Positions 51,713-60,070 are shown, numbered from the stretch's first letter. The stretch: 64,000 nt of DNA from Catellatospora sp. IY07-71 (GCF_018326265.1 NZ_AP023360.1:3277501-3341500); one strand, 5' to 3'. Program-made: numbers and translations. Notes: generated by a model not told the origin, from the letters alone.

Positions 51713-53095
51713 GTGTCCGATGTGGCTGGTGGTGTCCTGGTGCAGGCGTATCGTTTCGCCCTGGACCCGACCCCGGCCCAGGACCGTGACCTGCACCGGC
51801 ATGCCGGAGCCGGGCGGTTCGCGTTCAACTGGGCTTTGGCCACGGTGCGCGCCAACCTCGGCCAACGCGCCGCTGAACGCACCTACGGCCTGGACGGTGA
51901 GCAGTTGACGCCGGCGCTGGGCTGGTCCCTGCCCGCCCTGCGCCGCGCCTGGAACACGGCCAAGCCCCAGGTCGCGCCGTGGTGGGGTCAGTGCTCGAAG
52001 GAAGCCTTCAATACCGGCCTCGACGGTTTGGCGCGGGCGCTGGGCAACTGGTCCGCCTCCCGGTCAGGCCGCCGTGCCGGACCCCGGGTGGGGTTCCCGC
52101 GGTTCCGGTCGCGGCGGCGGGTGACGCCGTCGGTGCGGTTCACCACCGGAACCATCCGCGTGGAGGAAACCCGCCACCATGTGACCCTGCCAAGGCTGGG
52201 CCGCATCCGCACCCACGAATCCACCCGCAAACTCGCCCGCCGTCTGCACGCGGGCACGGCTAGGATCCTGTCGGCGACCGTCCGGCACACCGGTGGGCGC
52301 TGGCATGTGTCGTTCACCGTGCAGATCACCCGCACCGCGCGCACCCCGACCCGCCCGCAGCAGACTGTCGGCGTCGATCTTGGGATCGCGAGCCTGGCGG
52401 TGCTGTCGACCGGGCAGGTCGTGCCCAATCCCCGGCATTTGACCCGGGCGCAGGCGCGGCTGCGCACAGCTGCCCGGAGCCTGTCCCGGCGCCAAGGCCC
52501 GGACCGGCGCACCGGACAGCAGCCGTCCCGGCGCTGGCAGCAGGCCAAGATCCGCCTGACCCGCGCACATGCCCGGGTGGCGAACCTGCGCGCCGACGGC
52601 CTGCACAAGCTCACATCGTCTCTGGCCGGCACGTACGGCACGATCGTGGTCGAGGACCTCAACGTCGCCGGGATGATCCGCAACCGGCGTCTGGCGCGCC
52701 ACATCGCCGACGCCAGCTGGGCCACCCTGCGCCGGCAACTCGAATATAAGAGCACGTGGCACGGCGGGCGTCTGGTCGTGGCCGACCGGTGGTTCGCCTC
52801 CTCGAAGACCTGTTCGACCTGCGGCGCAGTGAGACCCAAACTGCCGCTGCAGGTACGGACCTACACCTGCGAGCAGTGCGGTCTGTGCCTGGACCGTGAT
52901 CTGAACGCGTCGATCAACCTGCAGCAGTACGTCGCCCGGAGTGGCCGGGAGACGCAAAACGGCCGTGGAGCCGACCATAAGACCACCCTCGTGGTGGCAG
53001 GTGGCTGTGAAACGACCACCCCGCACCACCGCCTCGGTGGGTTAGACGGGGACCGTCGGCCGGCAACGGCCGACTGCAACACGAGTGCTCACTAG
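51713..53095 (+). CDS. tnpB: TnpB-type RNA-guided nuclease (IS605/IS1341 OrfB)
   Basis: 460 residues. Split RuvC active site complete: Asp222 in GVDLGIAS, Glu314 in VVEDLNVAGM, Asp396 in DRDLNASIN. The zinc finger CSTC ... CEQC lies between the last two. N-terminal OrfB helix-turn-helix (YRFALDPTPAQDRDLHRHAG, AFNWALA) is present. No TnpA partner is nearby, so this is the stand-alone IS1341 form. TAGTGT ends six bases before the GTG. TnpB cuts DNA next to a TAM using an omega RNA from the 3' end of its own gene; the 3' end here folds into a tetraloop hairpin. Confidence 0.92.
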   Translation: MSDVAGGVLVQAYRFALDPTPAQDRDLHRHAGAGRFAFNWALATVRANLGQRAAERTYGLDGEQLTPALGWSLPALRRAWNTAKPQVAPWWGQCSKEAFNTGLDGLARALGNWSASRSGRRAGPRVGFPRFRSRRRVTPSVRFTTGTIRVEETRHHVTLPRLGRIRTHESTRKLARRLHAGTARILSATVRHTGGRWHVSFTVQITRTARTPTRPQQTVGVDLGIASLAVLSTGQVVPNPRHLTRAQARLRTAARSLSRRQGPDRRTGQQPSRRWQQAKIRLTRAHARVANLRADGLHKLTSSLAGTYGTIVVEDLNVAGMIRNRRLARHIADASWATLRRQLEYKSTWHGGRLVVADRWFASSKTCSTCGAVRPKLPLQVRTYTCEQCGLCLDRDLNASINLQQYVARSGRETQNGRGADHKTTLVVAGGCETTTPHHRLGGLDGDRRPATADCNTSAH

Positions 53096-53105
53096 AGACT
53101 ACTCG
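53055..53105 (+). ncRNA. Candidate omega RNA 3' region of the TnpB element
   Basis: GTCGGCCG-GCAA-CGGCCGAC (53055-53074) is an 8-bp stem with a GNRA tetraloop inside the last codons of tnpB. CGAGT (53082-53086) pairs with ACTCG (53101-53105) across the stop codon. Known omega RNAs overlap the tnpB 3' end and run into the flank, where the guide lies; here that would begin at about 53106. Proposed from position and structure only. Confidence 0.5.
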
Positions 53106-53176
53106 ATTGCAACGGTCCTAAGCTACGTGGTGCGCCCGCACTCCCCGGCCGGGCGCTCGTGGTAGGAGAGTGTGCG

Positions 53177-54340
53177 ATGACGGACCTCGCGGCCCCCGGC
53201 CCTTACGTGCCCTGGGTGACGGCCATCCCGCCGCGCCCCGAGACGGGCGGGCCCCTGCGCGGCGTACGGCTGGCCGTCAAAGACCTGTTCGATGTGGCCG
53301 GACTGCCGACCGGCGCGGGCAACCCGACCTGGCTGGCCACCCACCCGGCCGCGAAACGCGACGCCGCCGCGGTCGCCGTGCTGACCGGCGCGGGCGCGGC
53401 CATCGTCGGCAAGACGCACACCGACGAGATGGCCTACAGCCTGTTCGGCACGAACGAGCACTACGGCGCCCCCGACAACCCGGCCGCGCCCGGCCACATC
53501 ACCGGCGGCTCGTCCAACGGCACCGCCGCCGCGGTCGCCGAGGGCTCCGCCGACCTGGGCCTGGGCACCGACACTGGCGGCTCGGTGCGCATCCCCGCCG
53601 GCTGGTGCGGCCTCTACGGCCTGCGCCCGAGCCACAACCGGGTCAGCCGGGCCGGGGTGGTGCCGCTGTGCGGCTCGTTCGACGTGCCGGGCCTGCTCAC
53701 CCGGGACCTGGCGCTGCTGCGTACCGCGACGGGGGTGCTGCTGAGCAGCCGCCCCGGGACCAGCCCGGCCCGCGCCGTGCACGCCCCCGCCGACCTGTGG
53801 GAGCTGGCCGAGCCCGCCGTCCGCGACGCGCTGCAGCCCCTGCTGGACAGGCTCGCGGGCGTGCTGCCCGTCGACGAGAAGCCGCTGTGGGGCGCCGGGC
53901 CCGCACCCGACTACCGGCTGGCCTACGCGGTGCGCACCGGCTGGGAGTTCTGGCAGCGCCACGGCGAGTGGGTACGCGCCGAGCACCCGCACTTCGGCCC
54001 CGGCGTCACCGAGCGGGTGCGCGCCGCGTCGGGGCGCACCCTCGACGAGCTGGGCACGGCCGACCGCGAGATCAACCAGGTGAAGTCCACGATGGCCCGG
54101 GTGCTCGACGGCGCGGTGCTGGCCATCCCGACCGCGCCCAGCCCCGCCCCCGCGCGCGGCGCCGACACCGGCCCGCTGCGCGCCCCGATCCTCGGCCTGA
54201 CCGGCATCGCCAGCGTCGCCGGGCTGCCCGCGCTCACCGTGCCCGGCGCCCACGTCGGCGGCCTGCCCGTCGGGCTGTGCCTGATCGGCGCGGCCGGCGC
54301 CGACGAGTCCCTGCTGGAGCTGGCGGAGGTGCTGCAATGA
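53177..54340 (+). CDS. Amidase-signature family hydrolase
   Basis: 387 residues. The Ser-cisSer-Lys triad is visible with family spacing: Lys35 in VKDLFD, Ser112 in GGSSNG, Ser136 in DTGGSVRIPA. GGSSNG replaces the usual GGSSGG. Shorter than GatA (about 480), closer to stand-alone amidases such as indoleacetamide or AtzF-type hydrolases; substrate unknown. ATG 53177 has AGGAG nine bases upstream. Overlaps the EcsC-like gene by four bases. Confidence 0.9.
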   Translation: MTDLAAPGPYVPWVTAIPPRPETGGPLRGVRLAVKDLFDVAGLPTGAGNPTWLATHPAAKRDAAAVAVLTGAGAAIVGKTHTDEMAYSLFGTNEHYGAPDNPAAPGHITGGSSNGTAAAVAEGSADLGLGTDTGGSVRIPAGWCGLYGLRPSHNRVSRAGVVPLCGSFDVPGLLTRDLALLRTATGVLLSSRPGTSPARAVHAPADLWELAEPAVRDALQPLLDRLAGVLPVDEKPLWGAGPAPDYRLAYAVRTGWEFWQRHGEWVRAEHPHFGPGVTERVRAASGRTLDELGTADREINQVKSTMARVLDGAVLAIPTAPSPAPARGADTGPLRAPILGLTGIASVAGLPALTVPGAHVGGLPVGLCLIGAAGADESLLELAEVLQ

Positions 54341-55098
54341 CGACGGAGCCCGGAGCGATCGTCCCGACCGGAGTCGAGCTGGACACCCGGGAGGCCCCGC
54401 CGCCCGGCCTGTGGCAGCAGATGCGGGCCGACCCGCAGTACGCGCCCGAGCACCTGGCGCTGGAGGCGGTGCGCCGCATCGGCCCGCAGGCCGCCGCCTG
54501 GGTCACCCGGATGCGCATGCTGTACCCGCACATGCACCCGGACGGCATGGCCCAGGTCGCGATCCGCCGGTTCCGGCGGCACGCCCGGCTCAGCGGCGCG
54601 GTGTCCGGCTCGATCGGGCTGCCCGGCGCGGTCGCCGACGTGGCCACGCTCGCCTGGACCCAGTCCCGCCTGGTGCTGCACCTCGCCGCCGTGTACGGCA
54701 TCGACCCCACCCACCCCGACCGGGCCACCGAGCTGCTCGTCCTGCAGCGCGTGCACAAGGCGACCGAGGCGGCCCGGCTGGCGCTCGGCGTCGCGCAGGG
54801 CCGCGAGGGCATCGCCGGCGCGATCGCCAAGGGCGCCGGCACCACCGCGAGCCGCGCCCCCGTCGGCCGGGCGCTGGGCCTGCTCAGCTGGAAGCTCGCC
54901 CGGATGGCCGGCATGCGCGCGGTCCGCAAGCTCGCCGCGAAGGCGATCCCGTTCGCCTCCATCGTGTTCGGGGCCTGGGCCAACTCCGCCACCGTCAACG
55001 ACCTGGCCCGCCGCGCCCTCGCCCAATACCGCCCCACCGCCCTCCCCGCCGTCCCCCACCCCCGCCCCCCGCAGGGCCAGGCCCTCCCACCCCGTTGA
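54337..55098 (+). CDS. EcsC-family protein
   Basis: 253 residues matching EcsC: AVSGSIGLPGAVADVATLAWTQSRLVLHLAAVYG, RATELLVLQRVHKATEAARLA, and a C-terminal membrane-associating helix (LAAKAIPFASIVFGAWANSATVNDLARRAL). EcsC proteins accompany ABC exporters or are peripheral membrane proteins of unknown role. Starts at ATGA overlapping the amidase stop, so cotranslated with it. Confidence 0.85.
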   Translation: MTTEPGAIVPTGVELDTREAPPPGLWQQMRADPQYAPEHLALEAVRRIGPQAAAWVTRMRMLYPHMHPDGMAQVAIRRFRRHARLSGAVSGSIGLPGAVADVATLAWTQSRLVLHLAAVYGIDPTHPDRATELLVLQRVHKATEAARLALGVAQGREGIAGAIAKGAGTTASRAPVGRALGLLSWKLARMAGMRAVRKLAAKAIPFASIVFGAWANSATVNDLARRALAQYRPTALPAVPHPRPPQGQALPPR

Positions 55099-55182
55099 TC
55101 ATGAACTTATGGCACGGCTCGACGGCGCGTCGCGGCCACAACCTCCTGATCGACACGGCTGTTCGGGCGGGCGGGGTGGCGG

Positions 55183-55246
55183 GATCGCGTTCTCGGGTCG
55201 GCTGCGGTGGGTTGGACCCCGCTATGTGACACGAGACGGCGATCTT
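55183..55246. repeat. Dispersed repeat family 2, degenerate copy D1
   Basis: GATCGCGTTCTCGGGTCGGC at the left has drifted, while the right arm GTGACACGAGACGGCGATCTT is nearly intact. The gap 55099-55344 holds only this copy and D2; no gene seen. Confidence 0.6.
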
Positions 55247-55263
55247 GGCTGGTCTGGGTTGGA

Positions 55264-55327
55264 TGATCGTGAGTTCGTGTCAAGATCTGCGGTCTGGCCA
55301 GAGGTTTCGACACGAGACGGCGATCTT
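55264..55327. repeat. Dispersed repeat family 2, copy D2
   Basis: TGATCGTGAGTTCGTGTC ... GACGGCGATCTT, 64 bp, separated from D1 by 17 bp. Its last 51 bp are identical to copy E, 1.2 kb away. The centre contains the palindrome TCTGGCCAGA. Confidence 0.85.
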
Positions 55328-55344
55328 CGTGGGCGACGAAGGGG

Positions 55345-56085
55345 TCAGGGCTTCGGGGGGCGGTTGTAGCGGTCCATGGCGGCCTTGTTGGTGGAGGCCT
55401 CCTGGAAGACGAGCTCCCACGGGCCGGTGTTGACGTCCATCTCCTTGCCGAAACCGACCCACTTGCCCGCCATGCGCCGTCCCGTCGGCTCCACCAGCAG
55501 CTGGATCGCTCCGTGGTAGCGCGCGCCGCGGTAGTAGCCGTCGGCTGCGGTCTGCTCCACCCACGTGCCCGTGACGACGTTGCCGTCCACGGTGAGATCC
55601 ATGGTCAGCGGTGAGTCCGACGAACCAGGCAGGCTGCGGACGGTGAGCCGGTCGCTGTGCTGCAGCACCACGACGTAGTGCAGGCCGGAGAAAATGGCGT
55701 CCCGGCCGCTGGACCGGTACTCGTACCGGCTCAGCCAGATGCCCGAGTGGTTCGGGGCGGACGCGGCGGCCGTGCGTGGCAGCACTGGTGGCACTGTGAC
55801 CTGCAGCGATGCGGAATCGTGCGCCTCGTCGGCGGCGGCGTGGGGCACCGCGAGGGAGAAACCGAGCGAGCTGATGGGTAGGCCGGTCACAACCTCCAGG
55901 GCTCGGGCGTACACCGGCCGGGGCGTGACGATCAGGCCGGCCTCCCAGCGCTGCACCAGGCGCTTGCTCGCGTCATTGGGCACCCCGGCGCGTTGCCCGG
56001 CGTCGCGGATGGCGCGGGCGAAGTCATCCTGGCTCATGAGCATGCCCATGCGGATCGCGCGCAACGTCGCGTTTGGAGCTGTCAT
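55345..56085 (-). CDS. XRE-type regulator with C-terminal beta-barrel-like sensor
   Basis: 246 residues. N-terminal XRE helix-turn-helix (about 8-70, LRAIRMGMLMSQDDFARAI and SKRLVQRWEAG). A variable linker follows, then a beta-rich C-terminal domain (about 115-240) starting SGIWLSRYEYRSSGRD with TMDLTVDGNVVTGTW and MAGKWVGFGKEMDVNTGPWEL, a lipocalin/YkuD-unrelated barrel seen in many Streptomyces-type XRE regulators. Ligand unknown. TACGCT ends six bases before the ATG (56097-56092), so leaderless. Divergent from a small zinc-ribbon-like protein. Confidence 0.8.
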   Translation of the reverse strand: MTAPNATLRAIRMGMLMSQDDFARAIRDAGQRAGVPNDASKRLVQRWEAGLIVTPRPVYARALEVVTGLPISSLGFSLAVPHAAADEAHDSASLQVTVPPVLPRTAAASAPNHSGIWLSRYEYRSSGRDAIFSGLHYVVVLQHSDRLTVRSLPGSSDSPLTMDLTVDGNVVTGTWVEQTAADGYYRGARYHGAIQLLVEPTGRRMAGKWVGFGKEMDVNTGPWELVFQEASTNKAAMDRYNRPPKP

Positions 56086-56191
56086 GCAGACAGCGTACGC
56101 CTAATGACGCCGAAATGACGCCTCCGATGTCGCCGCACGGACGCCACTTCGGACGCCGCGACGCCACATCCGGGCCGCCTACGTTCGCGTC

Positions 56192-56425
56192 ATGGACATG
56201 CCGATGGCAGAACCGGAGTTCCTGAGGTACGCCGACGCGCAGGCCGCGTACGGCCGCCACCTGCTGGCCGAGCATCAACGGGACGGCACCGGCTGCTGCC
56301 GCTCGTGCGGCCGGGCACACCCCTGCGAGCAGCGCGCGCACGGCGGACGGCTCGTCGTGCACTACGCGGACTGGGACGGCGGCGGGCCTGCCCTCGTGCG
56401 CCCGTATCTGCGTACCGCCGGATGA
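56192..56425 (+). CDS. Small cysteine-rich protein, zinc-ribbon-like
   Basis: 77 residues with CCRSCGRAHPCEQ (about 35-47), four closely spaced cysteines plus a histidine, fit for one zinc ion, and YLRTAG at the C-terminus. Short proteins of this kind often lie beside XRE regulators in actinomycetes. TACGTT six bases before the ATG indicates a leaderless mRNA. The divergent region 56086-56191 has repeated GACGCC/GGCGTC motifs that may be the regulator's sites. Confidence 0.7.
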   Translation: MDMPMAEPEFLRYADAQAAYGRHLLAEHQRDGTGCCRSCGRAHPCEQRAHGGRLVVHYADWDGGGPALVRPYLRTAG

Positions 56426-56507
56426 GACGTGGGCGCGTGCGGGGCCATGGCTCGCACCCCGACCCGCACGCGCCCACCCCGTCTCTGCTGCCCGCCGTAC
56501 CGGCGGT

Positions 56508-56571
56508 TGATCGCGATCTCGTGTCAAGATCTGCGGTCTGGCCAGAGGTTTCGACACGAGACGGCGATCTT
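56508..56571. repeat. Dispersed repeat family 2, copy E
   Basis: TGATCGCGATCTCGTGTC ... GACGGCGATCTT, 64 bp. Best-preserved copy: 18-bp arms around a centre containing AAGATCTGCGG and the 10-bp palindrome TCTGGCCAGA. It ends 27 bp before the stop of the convergent Spo0M-like gene. Confidence 0.85.
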
Positions 56572-56597
56572 GCTCGCGGGCGGCGTGACGCACCGGG

Positions 56598-57845
56598 TCA
56601 GAAGTCGCCGCCGAAGCCGCCGGAGTCGAAGCCGCCCGCGTCGTAGCCGCCGGTGTCCCAGCCTCCGGCGTCGTAGCCACCGTCCTGGTAACCGCTGTCC
56701 TGGTAACCGCTGTCCTGGTAACCGCTGTCCTGGTAGCCCTGGTCGTAGCCGGTGTCGGCGACGGCGGCGCTGTCCGCGTCGGCCGGCTGGGCGTCGGCTG
56801 GCGCCGTGTCCGAGCCGGCCGGGTCCGGGGCGTCGGCAGCGTCCGCGCCCGCCGCGTCCGCGCCCGCGGCGTCGGGGGTGAGGGCGTCGTGGATCATGTC
56901 GCTGACCACCATGCCGCCGAGGAAGCCGAGCGCCGCGCCGCCCAGCCCGGCGCCGATCATGGAGCCGGTGCCCCGGTATCCGCCGTACCGGTACCCGCCG
57001 AACCCGTGGCCGGGGTACGCGTACGGCCGGCTCGGATGCCCCGAGTGGTGCGGCGGCCCGGGTGCGTGCACGGGCGGGCGCATGAAGGCGCCCGGGTCCT
57101 GGGCGGGCAGGCTGGACAGCCGTTCCAGCGCCCTGCGCACCCAGCCGTCGACCAGCTCGATCCAGCGCGCCGGATCGGCTGACAGTTCCCGTGCCTGCTC
57201 GGCGCTCACCCGATGCGTGTCGCCCTGGCCGGCCCGCCCGGCCAGCTCGGCGGTGACGGTCGCGCCCTGCGGGTCGGCCGCGAGCAGGAACACCAGCTGC
57301 GGGATCTGCGGGCCGGGCGCCTGCCCCTGCGGGATCGGCGCGTAGAACGTGACGGCCTGGGCGGGCGGGCGGCCGGGGCGGAGGTCGCTGCGTACGAAGC
57401 GGCAGCCGATCGTGCCGAGCGCGTCCAGCACGTGCTGGTGGATCTCGGCGGGTTCGACGCCGATCGGGTCGAAGTCCGTCTTCGCGCTGCCCGAGGCGAC
57501 GCTGACCTGCGTACGCACCCCGACGGTCACCCCGGGCATCGGGCGCCCGTAGACCAGGGTGATCGGCACGGGGTACGGCGCCGCCAGGTGGAACCCGACA
57601 GCGTGCCCGGTGCCCCCGCGCAGCGTGAACCGGTCGGCGACCGGGTAGCGGCCGAGCTCGGTCTCGGCGCCGTTCGTGTTCGCCACCAGCAGCAGCTGCA
57701 CCGCGGTGATCTCGACGTCGCCCTTGGCGTGCAGCCGGACCTGGCCGGAGAACGCGCCGCCGGGCCGCACGGCCGGGGTGGCCAGCACCGTGTCGACGTC
57801 GACCCCGCCGAAGCCGAGGCTGCTCAGGATGCGCCGCAGGACCAT
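56598..57845 (-). CDS. Spo0M-like sporulation-control protein with Gly/Gln-rich tail
   Basis: 415 residues. The N-terminal half (about 1-215) is an arrestin-like Spo0M domain: SSLGFGGVDVDTVLATPAVRPGG, GQVRLHAKGDVEITAVQL, and EIHQHVLDALGTIGCRF. After a Pro/His/Gly segment comes one membrane-compatible glycine helix (IGAGLGGAALGFLGGMVVSDMI), an Ala/Asp-rich linker, and a C-terminal tandem of GYQDS units and GGYDAGG. Spo0M modulates sporulation onset in Bacillus; the actinomycete version is uncharacterised. GATGAT ends six bases before the ATG. Confidence 0.85.
   Translation of the reverse strand: MVLRRILSSLGFGGVDVDTVLATPAVRPGGAFSGQVRLHAKGDVEITAVQLLLVANTNGAETELGRYPVADRFTLRGGTGHAVGFHLAAPYPVPITLVYGRPMPGVTVGVRTQVSVASGSAKTDFDPIGVEPAEIHQHVLDALGTIGCRFVRSDLRPGRPPAQAVTFYAPIPQGQAPGPQIPQLVFLLAADPQGATVTAELAGRAGQGDTHRVSAEQARELSADPARWIELVDGWVRRALERLSSLPAQDPGAFMRPPVHAPGPPHHSGHPSRPYAYPGHGFGGYRYGGYRGTGSMIGAGLGGAALGFLGGMVVSDMIHDALTPDAAGADAAGADAADAPDPAGSDTAPADAQPADADSAAVADTGYDQGYQDSGYQDSGYQDSGYQDGGYDAGGWDTGGYDAGGFDSGGFGGDF
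56682..56738. repeat. 15-bp tandem repeat inside the Spo0M-like gene
   Basis: Three exact units GTCCTGGTAACCGCT and a fourth changed one encode GYQDS repeats in the C-terminal tail. Copy number could vary by slippage. Confidence 0.9.
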
Positions 57846-57905
57846 GCATCCATCATCCCCGCGTACGCCGGCGCGCAGCCCGCGAACCGGCGACGCGGGA
57901 AGGGG

Positions 57906-58112
57906 TCAGCGGCGCACCTGGAGGGTGGCGAGCAGCTCGGCGGTGGCGGCGGTGACGGCCGCGACGGCGCGGTCGAAGGCTTCGGCGTTGTGCGCCGCGG
58001 GGGTGCGGAAACCCGAGATCTTGCGGACGTACTGCAGGGCGGCGGCCCGCATGTCCTCCTCGGTGACGAGTTCCTGGAACGGCGGGCGAAGGGTCTTGAT
58101 GCTCCGGCACAT
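57906..58112 (-). CDS. DUF2277-family small protein
   Basis: 68 residues. MCRSIKTLRPPFQELVTEEDMRAAALQYVRKISGFRTP fits the DUF2277 family, whose members begin MCR. I follow the family and start at 58112; an in-frame ATG at 58121 (MATMCR) has GGAG four bases upstream and is the alternative. The single Cys-Arg near the N-terminus is conserved. Function unknown. Divergent from the membrane protein at 58147. Confidence 0.8.
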   Translation of the reverse strand: MCRSIKTLRPPFQELVTEEDMRAAALQYVRKISGFRTPAAHNAEAFDRAVAAVTAATAELLATLQVRR

Positions 58113-58146
58113 GGTTGCCATTGTGCTCCGTGGGCATGATTGACGG

Positions 58147-59034
58147 GTGTCCGCTGCCGCCCCGACGCCCGAGCCCCGGCCCTTCGCCGTACACGCGCTG
58201 ACGGCGTTGCTGGCGGTGACCGCGCTGGCCACGGCCGCGGTCGAGTGGCTGAACTGGTACTACGCCGCGGACGGCGGCTACGCCCTGTTCGTGCGGACGG
58301 GCTGGGCGCTGCTGCGCTCGCTGCTGTTCCTGGTGCTGATCTTCCACCTGTGGCGGGGCCGCCAGGGCGCGGCGCCGTTCGGGCTGATCCTGGCGGTGAC
58401 GACGATCTTCTCGGTGGCCCGGCTGGTGGTGCCGAAGCAGGGGTATCCGGCGCTGCCCGGCATCGCCGGGTTCGCGGTGGTGGCCCTGCTGTGCCTGGGC
58501 GTGGTGCTGCTGCTGTACCGGTCGGCGAGCGTGCGGGAGTACCTGGCGCGGCCGCGTACCCGGTGGTGGATCGGGCGGGACGGGATCCAGCGGCGGCCGG
58601 TGGAGCCGCGGCCGCACGTGCCCGGCTGGGTGCTGACCACGCGGGTCGCCGTGTTCAGCTACAGCGCGCTGATGCTGGTCGCGTGCGTGGTGTCGGTCGG
58701 GTTGCTGTTCGACGGGCGTCCGGCGCTGCTGCCGCTGATCGTCGTGTGGTTCGTGTTCGCGCTGGTGGTCAGTTACGTGGCGCTGTTCCTGAGCATATTC
58801 CTGGTCAAGGGCAGGCGCTGGGCGCGGGTGCTGCTGGTGGGGCTGACCCTGGGGGTGCTGCTGGTGCACCTGCCGCTGTGCGCGGCCCTGCTCGGCGCGG
58901 ACGGCCTGGTCCGTGACGGTGGCCCGCTCCTGGTCGCGGCGGTGCTGGCCCTCTGGGGCCTGTGGCGCGCGGGCCGCAACGGCCACTTCACTCAGGCACC
59001 CGCCAATCCCGCCCGCGAACCCTCCAACGCGTGA
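58147..59034 (+). CDS. Polytopic membrane protein, function unknown
   Basis: 295 residues, eight predicted membrane helices in two groups of four. A central cytoplasmic loop (REYLARPRTRWWIGRDGIQRRPVEPRPHVPG) separates them. The protein has no recognised family signature. CATGAT ends six bases before the GTG, supporting the start. Confidence 0.65.
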   Translation: MSAAAPTPEPRPFAVHALTALLAVTALATAAVEWLNWYYAADGGYALFVRTGWALLRSLLFLVLIFHLWRGRQGAAPFGLILAVTTIFSVARLVVPKQGYPALPGIAGFAVVALLCLGVVLLLYRSASVREYLARPRTRWWIGRDGIQRRPVEPRPHVPGWVLTTRVAVFSYSALMLVACVVSVGLLFDGRPALLPLIVVWFVFALVVSYVALFLSIFLVKGRRWARVLLVGLTLGVLLVHLPLCAALLGADGLVRDGGPLLVAAVLALWGLWRAGRNGHFTQAPANPAREPSNA

Positions 59035-59104
59035 CCCTCCCGCCCCGCGCTGCCCGTCCGGCCCTCGCGGCGCGACGCCGGGAGCGGCCATGGGCGGCGG
59101 GGCG

Positions 59105-60070
59105 TCAGGCCGGGGTGCGGAAGGTGCGGCGGTAGGTGAGGGGCGCGGTGCCGACCGCGGCGCGCAGGTGCTGGCGCAGGGAGACGGCGGTGCCGAAGCC
59201 GGCCCGGCCGGCGATCTGGTCGATGGACAGGTCGGTGCTCTCCAGCAGGTGACGGGCGTGCTCGACGCGCTGCCGGGTGAGCCAGCGGCCGGGGGACAGG
59301 CCGGTCTCCTCGCGGAACCGGCGGGTGAACGTGCGCACGCTCATCCGTGCGTGCCGGGCGAGCTGGTCGAGGTCGAGGGGTTCGCCGAGGCGGGCCAGGG
59401 CCCAGTCGCGGGTGGCGGCGGTGGAGGCGTCGCCGACGGCGGGCAGCGGGCGCTCGATGAACTGGGCCTGGCCGCCGTCGCGCCAGGGGGCGACGACGCA
59501 GCGGCGGGCGGCGCGGTTGGCGACCTCGCTGCCGTGGTCGCGGCGTACGACGTGCAGGCACAGGTCGAGCCCGGCGGCGACGCCGGCGGAGGTGAGCACG
59601 TCGCCGTCGTCGATGAACAGCACCTCGGCGTCGAGCCGGACCTGCGGGAAGCGGGTGCGGAAGTCGTCGGCGTAGGCCCAGTGGGTGGCGGCGGGGCGGC
59701 CGTCGAGCAGCCCGGCGGCGGCGAGCGCGAACGCCCCGGTGCAGATGGACATGATCCGCTTGCCGGCGGTGTGGGCGGCGCGCAGCGCGGCCATGGCGGG
59801 ACCGGCGGCGAAGGTGCCCAGGTGCTCGCGGTGGATGCCGGGCACGATCACGGTGTCGGCCCAGCCGAGCAGGTCGAGGTCGTGGTCTGGCTGCACGGCG
59901 AAGCCGGCGCTGCACCGGATCGGGCCGCCGTCGGGGGTGCAGATCCGGGTCTCGTAGAGCCGGTGTCCGGCGCTGTCGGTGGCGCAGCCGAACACCTGGC
60001 TGGGGATGCCGAGGTCCAGGGCCATGACGCCGTCGAGGGCGAGCACGGCGACGCGGTGGCGAACGGTCAT
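59105..60070 (-). CDS. GlxA-family transcriptional regulator (DJ-1 + AraC)
   Basis: 321 residues: DJ-1/PfpI domain (about 5-185, VAVLALDGVMALDLGIPSQVFG and the SICTGAFALAAAGLLDGR nucleophile elbow with Cys) and an AraC DNA-binding domain (about 225-318, DLDQLARHARMSVRTFTRRF, DQIAGRAGFGTAVSLRQHL). Likely regulates the divergent MFS transporter. The second of two regulators of this architecture in the window; the other (at 4928) is paired with a hydrolase. Confidence 0.93.
   Translation of the reverse strand: MTVRHRVAVLALDGVMALDLGIPSQVFGCATDSAGHRLYETRICTPDGGPIRCSAGFAVQPDHDLDLLGWADTVIVPGIHREHLGTFAAGPAMAALRAAHTAGKRIMSICTGAFALAAAGLLDGRPAATHWAYADDFRTRFPQVRLDAEVLFIDDGDVLTSAGVAAGLDLCLHVVRRDHGSEVANRAARRCVVAPWRDGGQAQFIERPLPAVGDASTAATRDWALARLGEPLDLDQLARHARMSVRTFTRRFREETGLSPGRWLTRQRVEHARHLLESTDLSIDQIAGRAGFGTAVSLRQHLRAAVGTAPLTYRRTFRTPA

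Larger units (their letters stand above)
51640..53125 (+). mobile_element. IS605/IS1341-type element carrying tnpB (ends approximate)
   Basis: The element lies in the divergent gap between the winged-helix gene and the amidase gene. Its right end is probably just after the CGAGT/ACTCG hairpin (53082-53105); its left end lies somewhere in 51587-51712, where a possible short hairpin-rich stretch (GCTTACTGCAGGCTGCGGG) is seen. IS605-type elements have no terminal inverted repeats or target duplication, so the exact ends cannot be set from one copy. Neither flanking gene appears broken. Confidence 0.55.

Noticed and set aside
51713-53095. Interruption of the amidase or winged-helix gene by the TnpB element
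   Set aside because: Both neighbours have complete N-termini and their own start signals; the element sits in the intergenic gap.
56682-56738. Tandem 15-bp repeats as a CRISPR-like array
   Set aside because: Units are contiguous without spacers and encode in-frame GYQDS; no cas genes.
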